From positions 434,001-498,000 of the forward strand of contig NZ_QNRE01000003.1 of the NCBI RefSeq assembly GCF_003315035.1: a stretch of DNA of 64,000 nt, read 5' to 3'. The notes below the pieces were generated by a model that had not been told where the DNA came from, ran no database searches, and was given only the letters and a program-made list of their open reading frames with translations. Source of the DNA: Nocardia puris (GTDB lineage Bacteria > Actinomycetota > Actinomycetes > Mycobacteriales > Mycobacteriaceae). Each line of letters begins with the position of its first letter. Positions within the stretch are counted from its first letter, which is position 1. The position numbers were made by a program, and so were the translations under genes. Below, piece after piece: positions 42,991-52,570 of the stretch.

Positions 42991-44586
42991 ATGTCCCTGA
43001 TAGTCACGACACCGGTCGCGCAGCTCGACCGGGCCTACGGCCGGCGCTGGGCCGCGCTCGCGGTGCTGTGCCTGAGCCTGCTCATCGTGGTGATGGCCAA
43101 CACGTCGCTGATCGTGGCCGCCCCGGATATGACCATGGATCTCGGGCTGACCAGCAACGATCTGCAATGGATCATCGATGCCTACACCATCCCGTACGCC
43201 GCGCTGATGCTGCTCATGGGCGCGATCGGCGACAAGTACAGCCGGCGCGGCATGCTGCTGGGCGGCCTGGCGATCTTCGCGGCGGGCGCGGTGCTCGGCT
43301 CGACCGTCGACGGCGTCACCGGCGTGATCGTCGCCAGGGCGGTGATGGGCGTGGCCGCCGCGATGATCATGCCCGCGACGCTGTCGCTACTGGTGGCGAC
43401 ATTCCCGAAGCGCGAGCGCGCGCTGGCGATCACCCTCTGGACCGCCACCTCGGGCTTGGCCATCGCCGCGGGCCCGCTGCTGGCCGGCGCGCTGCTGGAG
43501 GGCAACGGCTGGGCGTCGACCTTCCTGATCAACGTGCCGATCGCGCTCGCCGCCATCGTGGCGGCCGTGGCGCTGGTGCCGCCGTCGCGGGCGCAGTCGG
43601 CCGGGCAGCTGGACCTCGTCGGTGGGGCACTGTCGGTGATCGCGGTCGCGGCGCTGGTGTTCATGATCATCGAGGGGCCGCGCAACGGCTGGCACCTGTC
43701 GGCGGTCGTCGCGGGCGTCGTCTCGGCGGTCGCGCTGGCCGGGTTCGTCGCGTGGGAGCTGCGGCACCCGAATCCGATGCTCGACATCCGCAAGTTCCGC
43801 GACCGGGGCTTCGCGGGCGCGAATCTGGCGGTGCTGCTGTTCTTCCTGGCCGCCTTCGGCTCGATCTTCTTCATGGCGCAGCACCTGCAGTTCGTGCTCG
43901 GCTACAACGCGCTCGAGACCGGCATCCGGCTGCTGCCGCTGGCGGGCGCGGTGTTCGCGGGCGCCGCGATCACCGGTGTGGTGGCGCCGAAACTCGGCCT
44001 GCGGGCCACGGTCGTGACCGGGATGACGCTGGGCACCGGTTCGCTGGCGTGGCTGATCGCGGTGGACGCCGCGTCGGGCTACTCGACGTTCCTCGGGCCG
44101 CTGATCCTGCTCGGCCTGGCCATCGGACTCAGCGTCGCCCCCGCCACCGACGCCATCATGGACGCGTTCCCCGAGCGGCTGCTCGGCGTCGGCGGCGCCG
44201 TCAACGACACCTCGCTGGAGCTGGGCGGCACGCTCGGCATCGCCATCCTCGGCTCCCTGCTGTCGAGCGCCTACAGCTCCGAGCTGGCCCCGCAGGTGTC
44301 CGGCAGGCTCCCCGCCGAGGCCGCCGACGCGGCGCAGGACTCCATTGGCGGCGCCCTCATGGTCGCCGAACGGGTCAGCGCCGCGGGCATGCCCGATGCC
44401 GCCGCCCAACTGGTCGCGGCCGCCGAAACCGCTTTCGCCGGTGCGGTTTCCAGCGCCAGCGGGATCGCCGCCGTCATCCTGGCGGTGGGGACCGTGGTGG
44501 TCGCGGCGCTGCTGCCGCGCAAGAGTGCGGCGGAGCCGGATGCGGCCGACGCCGAGCCCCAGGCGGTGGTGGTAGGGCAGTCGTAG
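42991..44586 (+). CDS. DHA2-family (14-helix) MFS drug efflux pump
   Basis: Proton-coupled exporter of 531 residues with about 14 helices. Family marks are DLQWIIDAYTIPYAALMLLM, the motif A GAIGDKYSRRGMLLGGL, and the motif C-like LAIAAGPLLAGALLEGNGWA. DHA2 pumps export dyes, biocides and antibiotics; the substrate here is unknown. GGAGGAA lies six bases before the ATG. It is divergent from, and probably controlled by, the TetR gene. Confidence 0.9.
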   Translation: MSLIVTTPVAQLDRAYGRRWAALAVLCLSLLIVVMANTSLIVAAPDMTMDLGLTSNDLQWIIDAYTIPYAALMLLMGAIGDKYSRRGMLLGGLAIFAAGAVLGSTVDGVTGVIVARAVMGVAAAMIMPATLSLLVATFPKRERALAITLWTATSGLAIAAGPLLAGALLEGNGWASTFLINVPIALAAIVAAVALVPPSRAQSAGQLDLVGGALSVIAVAALVFMIIEGPRNGWHLSAVVAGVVSAVALAGFVAWELRHPNPMLDIRKFRDRGFAGANLAVLLFFLAAFGSIFFMAQHLQFVLGYNALETGIRLLPLAGAVFAGAAITGVVAPKLGLRATVVTGMTLGTGSLAWLIAVDAASGYSTFLGPLILLGLAIGLSVAPATDAIMDAFPERLLGVGGAVNDTSLELGGTLGIAILGSLLSSAYSSELAPQVSGRLPAEAADAAQDSIGGALMVAERVSAAGMPDAAAQLVAAAETAFAGAVSSASGIAAVILAVGTVVVAALLPRKSAAEPDAADAEPQAVVVGQS

Positions 44587-44640
44587 GACCGGGCCGGAGC
44601 TGGTGACGGTCGGGCGGACGCAGCACCTCTAGAGTGCGAG

Positions 44641-44675
44641 TGCCCAGTGCACATCGATTGTGCACCGGGCATTTT
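44641..44675. terminator. Terminator between convergent efflux pump and alcohol dehydrogenase genes
   Basis: TGCCCAGTGCACA pairs with TGTGCACCGGGCA (one mismatch) around TCGAT and is followed by TTTT, giving an intrinsic terminator for the pump gene on the plus strand. The stem may also serve the dehydrogenase gene on the other strand. Confidence 0.8.
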
Positions 44676-44693
44676 CGCGTTGTCCTCCGCGAG

Positions 44694-45683
44694 CTACGGC
44701 ACCAGCACCGCGGCCCCGTCGAACCTCCCGTGCGCGAGGTCGCGCAGCGCCTGATCGGCGCGGTCCAGGGAATAGGCGTGGGTCGAAACGTGCAGCCGAT
44801 GCCCCTGGGCGAACGCCAGGAACTCGGCGGCCTGCCGCCGCGTATTCGAGGTGACGCTGTGAATCTGCCTCTCGCGGAACAGATGTCGCTGATAGTTCAA
44901 CGGCGGGATGTCCGTCAGGTGGATGCCCGCCAGGGCGAGGGTGCCGCCCGCGTCCAGCGCCTCCAGCGCCGGCAACACCAGTTCCCCCACGGGTGCGAAG
45001 AGGATCGCCGAGTCCAGCGGTTCGGGCGGCGGGTCCGACGCCCCCTGCACCGAATGCGCTCCGAGCGCCGTCGCCAGTTCACGAGCCGCGGCGCCCCTGG
45101 TCATCACGTGCACCCGTGCGCCCCGCGCCAGCGCCACCTGCGCGGTGAGATGCGCACTACCGCCGAAACCGTAGATCCCCAGTACCCCCTTCTCTGGCAG
45201 ATCGGCCCGCAGCAGCGCGTGATACCCGATGATCCCCGCGCACAACAGGGGCGCCACCTCTTCATCGCCGTAACCCGGCGGCAACCGCAGCGCGAAATCA
45301 GCTGACACCGTGGCATATTCGGCGTATCCACCGTCGGCGTCCCACCCGGTGTACCGCGAATTCGGACACAGATTCTCGGCGCCCCGCCGACAGTACCGAC
45401 ACTCCCCGCACGTGTACCGCAACCACGGAATCCCCACCCGCTCCCCCACCGTGAACCCCGCCGCCCCCTCGACCACCTCACCCACGATCTCGTGACCGGG
45501 CACCACCCCCGGCCGATGCACCGCCAGATCCCCCTCCACCACGTGCAGATCCGTCCGGCACACCCCACAAGCCAGCACCCGCACCAGCAACTCCCCGTCC
45601 CCCGCCTCCGGCACACCCACGGCCTCCATCACCACCGGCGCCCCATCCACCGGCCCCGGCTCCTTGACCCGCCATGCCCGCAT
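44694..45683 (-). CDS. Zinc-dependent alcohol dehydrogenase (MDR family)
   Basis: Medium-chain dehydrogenase of 329 residues. Catalytic zinc ligands are in [17 protein letters not shown] and [11 protein letters not shown]; the structural zinc site is [15 protein letters not shown]. The nucleotide site is [16 protein letters not shown]. It resembles the AdhA-type enzymes of Nocardia and mycobacteria that oxidise primary alcohols. ATG at 45683 starts the family sequence MRAWRV. It stands alone between two terminators. Confidence 0.88.
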   Translation of the reverse strand: MRAWRVKEPGPVDGAPVVMEAVGVPEAGDGELLVRVLACGVCRTDLHVVEGDLAVHRPGVVPGHEIVGEVVEGAAGFTVGERVGIPWLRYTCGECRYCRRGAENLCPNSRYTGWDADGGYAEYATVSADFALRLPPGYGDEEVAPLLCAGIIGYHALLRADLPEKGVLGIYGFGGSAHLTAQVALARGARVHVMTRGAAARELATALGAHSVQGASDPPPEPLDSAILFAPVGELVLPALEALDAGGTLALAGIHLTDIPPLNYQRHLFRERQIHSVTSNTRRQAAEFLAFAQGHRLHVSTHAYSLDRADQALRDLAHGRFDGAAVLVP

Positions 45684-45801
45684 CTTCCCACTGTGACAGC
45701 CCAGGCAGCCCGACGCACGCACCGCGGGCGTGCAACGGATTATCCGTCGACCCGACCGTGCGGCTGGCGCAGCCGTCCGGCCGGTCGCGTATAGGCCGTC
45801 A

Positions 45802-45848
45802 ACGTCGAGCCACCTTCCTCGTACCGGCCGGGGAAGGTGGCTCGACGT
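45802..45848. terminator. 17-bp perfect stem-loop
   Basis: ACGTCGAGCCACCTTCC (45802-45818) is exactly complementary to 45832-45848 across a 13-base loop. It lies just beyond the end of the small minus-strand frame at 45863 and upstream of the alcohol dehydrogenase gene, and probably ends that transcript. Confidence 0.6.
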
Positions 45849-45862
45849 AATCGGCGGTCACC

Positions 45863-46048
45863 TCACGCCAGGAAGAAGTACCACCGGCCGGACTCGAGCC
45901 AGCGATCGTTGAACTGCATCGGCGCATTCGGACTGAAGCAGTGGGAGATCGACCAGGCGAGGCCCGGGTGCGAGGATCCCGGGATCAGTTGATCCCGGGC
46001 GGCATTGCACTTCTTTGCTGTCGTAGGCACCGAAAGCGAGTTCGTCAC
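45863..46048 (-). CDS. Possible small secreted protein or its 3' part
   Basis: A 61-codon frame from a GTG at 46048 ends ISHCFSPNAPMQFNDRWLES followed by GRWYFFLA, which looks protein-like and recalls the end of small Nocardia secreted proteins. A second frame just upstream (IAATIGGALVMIAVNC) could supply a signal peptide if a frameshift joins them near 46050. There is no clear ribosome binding site. It is listed with low confidence because it overlaps the start of the plus-strand frames and may be a fragment. Confidence 0.3.
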   Translation of the reverse strand: MTNSLSVPTTAKKCNAARDQLIPGSSHPGLAWSISHCFSPNAPMQFNDRWLESGRWYFFLA

Positions 46049-46142
46049 TCCCCTTGGGAATGCAATTGACGGCGATCATTACGAGGGCGCCGCCGATCGT
46101 CGCGGCGATCGATCCGCCGGTGCCAGACCGCACGCGACTGCC

Positions 46143-46850
46143 ATGCCAGCACATCGGCCTCGGGCGAATCGAGCAGTGCGGACGTGGCGCGCGGCCCCTC
46201 CGCGACGGCGGCGCGGCACAGCACCGCTGGACCGGCTGCTGACCGCCGTCGAGGATGTCGACACCGACGACGAACTGGACGACGAGGCGAAGGCGGCCGG
46301 TCTCCGGATCGCCGAACGACTGACACGGCGGTGGGCCGCGGACCCGAATCCGCCGATCGCGCTCGACGCCCGCCGGACCCGAATCCCGGCGTGGACGACC
46401 ACGATCCGCGCCGCCGCGTCCAGCACCGCGGCACCGATCCAGAAGGTGACCGACGCCGCGTCCGGACTCGAGTACATCAGGGCGCCCGGCAGCAGTTCCG
46501 GAACGCGGATCACCGTATCCGCTTCCGGCGATCTGCCTGCCGCCGCCGATCTCGTCCGTGTCCGCGTTCTGGACGGCGGAACGACACCCGATCTGCTGAT
46601 CCCACTGTCCCCCACGGAGAACGACCGCCTCGCGGGCCGCGTCATCACCACCCGCATCGCGATGTCGGACGAACTCGAAGGGTCGATCGCCGACGTGTCG
46701 TCTCTGGACGCCGCGGACGCCCTCGCCATCACCGAATCCGTGCACGCGGCGCCGATCGCGGGCCGCAACGCCTGGCGCCGGATCGCCAAACGGTACCCCG
46801 ACGACCACCCCGTCCGGGCGGCGGTCCTGGAGGGGCTCCGACGCCGGTGA
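46143..46850 (+). CDS. Hypothetical protein (about 235 aa)
   Basis: Unrecognised soluble protein. An acidic helical region (LLTAVEDVDTDDELDDEAKA) is followed by RIAERLTRRWAADPNPPIAL, then a beta-rich middle (GTRITVSASGDLPAAADLVR) and a C-terminal helical tail (AGRNAWRRIAKRYPDDHPVR). The start is uncertain: ATG at 46143 and GTG at 46176 are both in frame and neither has a good ribosome binding site. The C-terminal two thirds have clear coding character; the first 30 residues do not. Confidence 0.5.
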   Translation: MPAHRPRANRAVRTWRAAPPRRRRGTAPLDRLLTAVEDVDTDDELDDEAKAAGLRIAERLTRRWAADPNPPIALDARRTRIPAWTTTIRAAASSTAAPIQKVTDAASGLEYIRAPGSSSGTRITVSASGDLPAAADLVRVRVLDGGTTPDLLIPLSPTENDRLAGRVITTRIAMSDELEGSIADVSSLDAADALAITESVHAAPIAGRNAWRRIAKRYPDDHPVRAAVLEGLRRR

Positions 46851-47031
46851 TCGGATCGGCGTCGCTGATCCACATGGTCACCGACGCCGACACATTCACC
46901 GCCGCGCGCGGTCGACGTCGCCGTCTCACCACAGTGATCGCCGAAGCGCTTGCCCCAGCGCATAGTTCGCACCCCATTCGACTCTCCCGGCCGGATTCGA
47001 TGGCTGCCGAATTTCGGGCGGCGCGGCGTAT

Positions 47032-48450
47032 CTACGCGTTCTTGTAGATCACCCCGTCCTTCATGATCACGTCGAAGTTGGTCGTCGGGTCGCCGATGAG
47101 GTCGATATCGGCCAGCGGGTCGCCGTTGACGAGGATCAGGTCGGCCAGGGCGTTGGGCTCGACGACGCCCAGCGTGCCTTGGTAGGGGCTGCGGAGGCCG
47201 CTGAGGGCCAGGAGGCCGGCGTTGTCGAGGGTGGCCAGGCGCAGGAGTTCGGCCGGGCTGAACCATTCGGCGAGGGGGAGCAGGAAATTGTTCTGCTCGG
47301 CGTTCAATTCCGGCTCGAACAGGAAGTCGGTTCCCCAGGCCAGTTTCACGCCGGCGTTCTTGGCCATCGGCCAGACGACCGAATTCCCCTCCAGGACGGC
47401 TTGGCGCTTCGCGCGACGCTCGGCCGACATGCTCTCGGTATTGGGGCGCAGGTATTGGCCGCTGAGCCAGACGCCGCGTTCGGCGAGCAGATTCACCGTC
47501 GGTTCGTCCAGCAGTTGCCCGTGCTCGACGCAGAGAACACCGGCTTCGACGGACCGCTGCACCGCTTTGGGCGTGTAGGCGTGCACCGCCACATAGGTGT
47601 TCCAGTCGCCGGCCGCGTCGACGGCGGCGCGTAATTCGTCGAGCGTGAACTGCGTGACGTCGACCGGGTCGTACGCCGAGGAGGTGCCGCCACCCGCAGT
47701 GAGTTTCAATTGGCTCGCGCCCATGCGCAGGTTCTCGCGCGCTGCCGTGAGTACTTCGTCGCGGCCGTCGACGATGAATGTCGCGCCGATTTCCTCGGCG
47801 CGCGACTGCTTTCCGGTGAAGCGGCGCGACCTTTCCTCGGGAGTGCGGAAGTCGCCGTGGCCCGAGGTCTGGGAAATCATCGCGCCCGACGGCCACACCC
47901 GCGGCCCCTTGGCCTGCCCCGCATCGATGGCCGCTTTGAGCGGGAAGATCGGGCCGCCCATATCCCGGACGGAGGTGAAACCGCGCATCAGCATCTCGCC
48001 GGCCGAGGTGAGTGCGGCGCGGGCGTAGAACTCCGGGGTCTTCTCGGGATCGTTCAGGTCGGCCATCGACGCGCTGCCGAACACCAGGTGCACGTGGTTG
48101 TCGATCAATCCGGGCATCAAGGTGCGGCCACGCCCGTCGATGACCTCGGTCTGGTCGGCGGCGGGCTGACCCGTGCCGATCGCCGAAATGGTATTGCCGC
48201 GAATCAGGACATCCGTCGGATCCCCCAGCACGCCCTGCCGGACATCGAGCACCCGCACATTGCGGAACAAGCTGTCCGGCTTGGGCGGCGGCGCGGGAGT
48301 CGTGGTCGCCTGCACCGGACTCGGATCGTCCGACGTGCACGCGCTCGTCAGCACCGCGGCCCCGATCGATGCCACCCCCAGCACGGCGAAGAAATGCCGC
48401 CGAGTCAACCCTGCGGACAATCGACAGCTACACCCCGGAGATTGCGACAT
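47032..48450 (-). CDS. Exported amidohydrolase, Tat/lipoprotein signal
   Basis: Metal-dependent amidohydrolase (imidazolonepropionase/prolidase-like group), 472 residues. The N-terminus has a Tat motif (LTRRHFFAVLG) and then a lipobox (LTSAC), so it is probably folded before export and lipid-anchored. Metal ligands are expected in PGLIDNHVHLVFG, the lysine in QLKLTAGGG, histidines in YVAVHAYTPKA and CVEHGQLLDE, and the Asp in WGTDFLFEP. AAGGA stands seven bases before the ATG. It lies beside the catabolic island and could release an amine or acid from an amide, but it may be unrelated. Confidence 0.87.
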   Translation of the reverse strand: MSQSPGCSCRLSAGLTRRHFFAVLGVASIGAAVLTSACTSDDPSPVQATTTPAPPPKPDSLFRNVRVLDVRQGVLGDPTDVLIRGNTISAIGTGQPAADQTEVIDGRGRTLMPGLIDNHVHLVFGSASMADLNDPEKTPEFYARAALTSAGEMLMRGFTSVRDMGGPIFPLKAAIDAGQAKGPRVWPSGAMISQTSGHGDFRTPEERSRRFTGKQSRAEEIGATFIVDGRDEVLTAARENLRMGASQLKLTAGGGTSSAYDPVDVTQFTLDELRAAVDAAGDWNTYVAVHAYTPKAVQRSVEAGVLCVEHGQLLDEPTVNLLAERGVWLSGQYLRPNTESMSAERRAKRQAVLEGNSVVWPMAKNAGVKLAWGTDFLFEPELNAEQNNFLLPLAEWFSPAELLRLATLDNAGLLALSGLRSPYQGTLGVVEPNALADLILVNGDPLADIDLIGDPTTNFDVIMKDGVIYKNA

Positions 48451-48586
48451 GGCAGCGTCCTTTTCCGTTCAGGGCCAGCACCACGTCCGGTTACCAAACA
48501 GTGAGCAGAGCGCCGGATGACCGATCGTCGAGTCCGGGGACAGATCCTTCGGGACGTGACACAACGCCGAGATGATCTTTCGGGCG

Positions 48587-49585
48587 TCAGAGTACGCCGC
48601 GCTGGTCGCGACCAGCGCCATTTGCCGCGAGGAAGTCCGGGGGCGACATCCGCCGGAGGAATTCGCACACCGCGCCGATGGCCTGCTCCGATTGCGGGTA
48701 CACGCCGATCTCGGGGAAGAAGCCGTGAAATACCCCGTCGTAGCGAATGGCGGTGGCCGGGACTTCTTCCGCCGCCAGGCGCGCGGCGAAGGCTTCGGCG
48801 TCGTCGCGGATCGGGTCCACTTCGGCCGTCACGATCAATGCGGGCGGCAGGCCGCGTAATGATTCCGCCCGCATCGGGGCGGCCAGGGCATCGGAGAACT
48901 CGGCGCCGGCATATAGGCCGTAGCACCATTTCGCGTCGGCGGCGGTGAGCAAGGGGGCGTCGGCGAACTCCGTCCACGAGTGACGCGCGAACCGATTGTC
49001 GACGGCGGGATAGGCGAGCACCTGGGCGACCGGCATGGGCCCGCAGGCGTCGCGCTGCGCGAGACACAGTGCGGCCGCGAGGTTTCCGCCCGCCGAGTCG
49101 CCGCCGACGGCGATCGCGGCGGGATCGATCCCGAGGCTCGTCGCCGAGGCCCGGAGCCAGGCGAACGCGTCCACGGCGTCCTCGAGTGCGGCGGGGTACG
49201 GGGCTTCGGGGGCGAGCCGGTACTCGAGCGAGATCACCGCCCATCCGGTGCGCGCCGCGATCGCGCGGCACAGCTCGTCCACGCCGTCCAAGGTGCCGAG
49301 CACGAACCCGCCGCCGTGCAGATACAACAGGGCCGGCGCGCGCTCGGCCCGGCTTCGGCGATACAGGCGGGCCCTGGCCGCGCCCGCCCGGGTCGGAATC
49401 AGCATCACCTCGACCACGTCGACGGGCGTGCGCGGAGTATCCGCCGGTTGGGTCGCGAGCAGGGTTCTGGCGAGTTCCGGCCCCAGTTCGCGCAGCGGCG
49501 CGGGGAGTGCGGCGGCGATTGCCTCCGCTACCGCTCTCGCGTTGTCGTCCAAGAGATTCCAGCAGCTGGGCGGGCCCTCGCTCAT
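48587..49585 (-). CDS. Alpha/beta hydrolase of the hormone-sensitive lipase family
   Basis: Esterase of 332 residues with the HSL motifs LLYLHGGGFVLG (oxyanion hole), VGGDSAGGNLAAAL (nucleophile Ser), Asp in AEVDPIRDDAEAF and His in DGVFHGFFPE. HSL-family enzymes include the caprolactone hydrolase ChnC, and the monooxygenase 9 kb away could make a lactone, so lactone opening is a plausible role; this is inferred. ATG at 49585 follows GGAAGGTGG on the minus strand. It is divergent from the gamma-glutamyl ligase operon with a shared operator-like site in between. Confidence 0.87.
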   Translation of the reverse strand: MSEGPPSCWNLLDDNARAVAEAIAAALPAPLRELGPELARTLLATQPADTPRTPVDVVEVMLIPTRAGAARARLYRRSRAERAPALLYLHGGGFVLGTLDGVDELCRAIAARTGWAVISLEYRLAPEAPYPAALEDAVDAFAWLRASATSLGIDPAAIAVGGDSAGGNLAAALCLAQRDACGPMPVAQVLAYPAVDNRFARHSWTEFADAPLLTAADAKWCYGLYAGAEFSDALAAPMRAESLRGLPPALIVTAEVDPIRDDAEAFAARLAAEEVPATAIRYDGVFHGFFPEIGVYPQSEQAIGAVCEFLRRMSPPDFLAANGAGRDQRGVL

Positions 49586-49637
49586 CGCGGCCACCTTCCG
49601 TGTCGTTGACAAAGTGTGATCCGTACCGCACCATCAT

Positions 49638-49662
49638 AGTCAAATGACCCAGACAAGCGACA
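49638..49662. promoter_or_regulatory. Shared operator-like site A of the catabolic island
   Basis: The site reads AGTCAAATGACCCAGAC and matches sites at 53331-53355 and 58513-58537 under the pattern AGTCAAnnGAyCCAGwC. It lies between the divergent alpha/beta hydrolase and ligase-operon genes. Confidence 0.55.
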
Positions 49663-49725
49663 ATGTGGGACCGTGATCAACCGGCCCGCCGCGCACGCGA
49701 TCCTGCCGAGTCGAAAGGACCGGAG

Positions 49726-50391
49726 ATGACCGAAACCATCGCGCCACCGGCGCGCACCGCCGGAGCAGCCGCGGACGTCGAGGTGCGGCTCGAGGACGAC
49801 GCGAGCCCGATCGTCCGCCTGATCGGCCGCACGCTGCGGGACTCGGTCCGCGCGGGCCACGCCCACACCACGTTGCGGGAGCTCAACGCCGTGGTGGCCC
49901 TTCGTTCCCACGACACACCACAGGCCGCGACGGTCGTGTTCGGGGGCGGTGTGATCGCGGTGTCGAGCGGCGTGTTCGTCGAGCCCGATGTGACGCTCGT
50001 GGTCGATCTGAACGCGCGATTCGCCCCCGCCGTCGACCCGGACGGCCCCGCCGACGTGGCGGCCGCCATCCTGGACGCCCTCCGCCCACCGGTGCCCGAC
50101 TGGCGCGAGGCGGCCGCGAGCTTCTGGAGCGCCGCGCGCTCGCTGCGCGGCATCCCCGACGTGCTGATCGCGGTCGCCGCCGACGAGACGGGCGGCATCG
50201 AGACCGCCGTGCTCGGCGAGGGCGAGACCCAGTATCTGATCGCCGGTCCCCCGGACGCCCTGGCCGGGATCTTCAGCGGCGCCGACGATCTCGTCGCCGT
50301 TCTGGCGAGCGGCGCGATCGGGCTGCGCGGCACCATGTCTCAGCTATCGGTCGTGGCCGGCGCGTCCTGGAAGGTTCGTTACGATGTCTGA
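49726..50391 (+). CDS. Hypothetical protein heading the ligase operon (221 aa)
   Basis: Soluble protein without a recognised domain, starting at ATG 49726. The C-terminal half (for example GIETAVLGEGETQYLIAGPP and LASGAIGLRGTMSQLSVVAG) recalls SCP2-like lipid-binding folds, but only loosely. It overlaps the gamma-glutamyl ligase gene by eight bases (ATGTCTGA), so it is made together with it and is likely an accessory or substrate-binding factor. An upstream frame to 49663 is open but lacks support. Confidence 0.65.
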   Translation: MTETIAPPARTAGAAADVEVRLEDDASPIVRLIGRTLRDSVRAGHAHTTLRELNAVVALRSHDTPQAATVVFGGGVIAVSSGVFVEPDVTLVVDLNARFAPAVDPDGPADVAAAILDALRPPVPDWREAAASFWSAARSLRGIPDVLIAVAADETGGIETAVLGEGETQYLIAGPPDALAGIFSGADDLVAVLASGAIGLRGTMSQLSVVAGASWKVRYDV

Positions 50392-51763
50392 CCTGCTCAT
50401 CCCCACCGTCGAGAACGCCTCCGAGACAACGCGTCCCGGCGTGCGGGCCTACCGCCTCGAGGCCACGAACCACGACGGCTCGTTCCTCGGCAAGATGGTG
50501 GCGCCCAGGAAGTTCGCCGCGTGTTCGAGCTCGGGCTTCGCCTTCGCCGATCTCCTGTTCGGCCTCGATCTGGGCAACCAGCCGCATTTCGGCTTCGCCT
50601 ACCCCTCCTGGCGCGGCCACCTCGAGGACCTCTACTTCCGCCCGGACATGGCGACGGCGGTCGCGTGGAGCCCCGAGGTGACCTCGGTGATCGGCGACTT
50701 CTGGCTGAAAACCGGTGAGCCGGTGTCGATCTGCCCGCGCAATCTGGTGCGCAAGATGGTGGACCGGCTCGGCGCGCTCGGCTACACCGCGACCATCGCC
50801 GTCGAGATCGAGACCACCCTGTTCGAGGAGTCGATCCACGAGGCGCGGGCGAAGGGCTACCGCGACCTGACGCCGCTCGGCGGCTCCGCGGGCACCGCGT
50901 ATCACCTGGCCAGGTCCAAGGATTGGATCGACTACATGACGGCGGTGGAGCACCGCCTCGACGAGATCGGTCTCGAATGGGAGGCATGGAGCGACGAGGA
51001 CGCGGCGGGCCAGGCCGAGCTCAATCTCGTTCCCGGAGCGCCGATCTCGGTCTGTGACGCGTGGGCGCGCGCTCGCCAGGTACTGCGCGAGGTGGCGTTC
51101 GAGCGCGGGCACACCGTGACGTTCATGGCCAAGCCCACCGCGGGCTACGGCCAGGCCTCGCACATCAACCTGTCGTTGCGGTGCGACGGCGCGAACGCGT
51201 TCTTCGCCGAGGAGGGCCCGTCGGAGGTGATGCGGCACGCCATCGGCGGCCTGCTCGCGACGATGCCGGGCGCCACCTCGATCGTGCTGCCCCAGATCAC
51301 GTCGTTCCGGCGGCTCGTGGACCTCAGCGGTCCGCCGACCACCATCTCCTGGGGCATCAGCAACAAGACCACGTCGGTGCGCGCCGTCTGCGGCCACCCG
51401 GAGTACTCGCGCCTGGAGTATCGCGTGCCCGGCGCCGACGCCAACCTCTACCTGGCGGTCGCCGCCGTGCTGGCCGGCGTGATCGCCGGACTGGAACGCG
51501 CGATCGAACCGCCCGAGCCCGTGAGCGATATGGCGTGGTGCGTACCGCCGGGGCTGGGCATCGAACGGATCCCCGACACCATGTCGAAAGCGGCCGACGC
51601 CCTCGACGCGGACCCGGTCCTGCGCGAGATTCTGGGCGAGGAGTTCGTCGACTTCTGGGTCGGCTCGCGGCGCTGGGAGTGGATGCGGTTCCACACCGCG
51701 GGCGGCGATCCGTTCGCGGAGCTGTCGGAGTGGGAGTCCTTGCGCTACTTCGAGTTCCCGTGA
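50384..51763 (+). CDS. Glutamine synthetase-like gamma-glutamyl ligase (PuuA-type)
   Basis: Member of the glutamine synthetase superfamily, 459 residues, of the type that joins glutamate to an amine with ATP (PuuA, IpuC, GlnA3/A4). The glutamate site AELNLVPG, the GQASHINLSL block (about residue 256) and SRLEYRVPGADANLYLAVAA (about 341) correspond to GS motifs. The tight link to a C26 hydrolase downstream, as PuuA with PuuD, and to PuuB- and PuuC-like enzymes in the same island supports amine glutamylation. It is unlikely to be the assimilatory GlnA. The amine is unknown. Confidence 0.85.
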   Translation: MSDLLIPTVENASETTRPGVRAYRLEATNHDGSFLGKMVAPRKFAACSSSGFAFADLLFGLDLGNQPHFGFAYPSWRGHLEDLYFRPDMATAVAWSPEVTSVIGDFWLKTGEPVSICPRNLVRKMVDRLGALGYTATIAVEIETTLFEESIHEARAKGYRDLTPLGGSAGTAYHLARSKDWIDYMTAVEHRLDEIGLEWEAWSDEDAAGQAELNLVPGAPISVCDAWARARQVLREVAFERGHTVTFMAKPTAGYGQASHINLSLRCDGANAFFAEEGPSEVMRHAIGGLLATMPGATSIVLPQITSFRRLVDLSGPPTTISWGISNKTTSVRAVCGHPEYSRLEYRVPGADANLYLAVAAVLAGVIAGLERAIEPPEPVSDMAWCVPPGLGIERIPDTMSKAADALDADPVLREILGEEFVDFWVGSRRWEWMRFHTAGGDPFAELSEWESLRYFEFP

Positions 51764-52518
51764 GCGCCGACCGGAGGAAACCGCTGATCGGACTCACCGG
51801 CCGGCGGTTCCGGATGAACCTGATCAGCGGCAGCCACCCGGGCTACGGACACCGACTCACCGACAGTTTCATGTCCGATTTCGCGCACCGGATCGCGCGC
51901 GCGGGCGGCGTGCCGGTGATGCTGCCCTACGACGCCGATCCGCACGCCCTGTGCGATTGGTTGTCCGGCGTGGTGATCACCGGCGGCCAGGACGTGCACC
52001 CGAGCTGCTGGGGCGGAGACGAGTCGGCGGTCCGCGATATCGACCCGCTCTCGGATCCCGGCGTCCACGACCTGGACCGGGACATGTTCGAGACCGCGCT
52101 GACCACGGCCGCGCTGGACCGCGAGCTCCCGCTGCTCGGCGTGTGCCGCGGCATGCAGGTGCTCAACGTGACGCTCGGCGGCACGCTGATCCCCGACCTG
52201 CCCGCGGGCCCCGTGCGTCACCTCATGGCGACGGGGCCGCTGTCGGACGGCGACCCCGAGCACGTGGTGACATTCGATCCCGGCACCCGCGCGCACGCGG
52301 TGTTCGGCGACCGGCTGGTGACCAATTCGTGGCACCACCAGGCGATCGACATCTGCGGCAAGGGACTGGTCGTCACCGGCCGCACCGCGGACGGCGTCGC
52401 CGAAGCGGTGGAGCTCTCCGACGCGCCAGCGCTCGGGGTCCAGTGGCATCCGGAGTGGATGGTGGGCGACGACGGCGCACTGCGCTGGATCGTCGACGCG
52501 GCCGCCGCGCGACTCTGA
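51760..52518 (+). CDS. Peptidase C26 / gamma-glutamyl-amide hydrolase (PuuD-like)
   Basis: Class I glutamine amidotransferase-like hydrolase of 252 residues. The nucleophile is in LGVCRGMQVLNV, the His/Glu pair in GVQWHPEWM, and VVITGGQDVHPSCWG is the PuuD-type oxyanion segment. It would remove the gamma-glutamyl group after oxidation of the glutamylated substrate. GTG at 51760 overlaps the stop of the ligase gene (GTGA). A strong terminator follows. Confidence 0.88.
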   Translation: MSADRRKPLIGLTGRRFRMNLISGSHPGYGHRLTDSFMSDFAHRIARAGGVPVMLPYDADPHALCDWLSGVVITGGQDVHPSCWGGDESAVRDIDPLSDPGVHDLDRDMFETALTTAALDRELPLLGVCRGMQVLNVTLGGTLIPDLPAGPVRHLMATGPLSDGDPEHVVTFDPGTRAHAVFGDRLVTNSWHHQAIDICGKGLVVTGRTADGVAEAVELSDAPALGVQWHPEWMVGDDGALRWIVDAAAARL

Positions 52519-52525
52519 CCGACGC

Positions 52526-52568
52526 GAATGCCGCTGCCGCCCAAAGATAGTGGGCAGCAGCGGCATTC
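52526..52568. terminator. Terminator between the C26 hydrolase and TetR genes
   Basis: GAATGCCGCTG pairs exactly with CAGCGGCATTC; inside it a CGCCC/GGGCA extension lengthens the stem. It separates two convergent genes. Confidence 0.75.
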
Positions 52569-52570
52569 CG

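Noticed and set aside
46079-48340. A 753-codon minus-strand frame overlapping the amidohydrolase
   Set aside because: It is in a different frame from the amidohydrolase and has composition typical of a shadow; the 472-residue frame has the real motifs and signal sequence.
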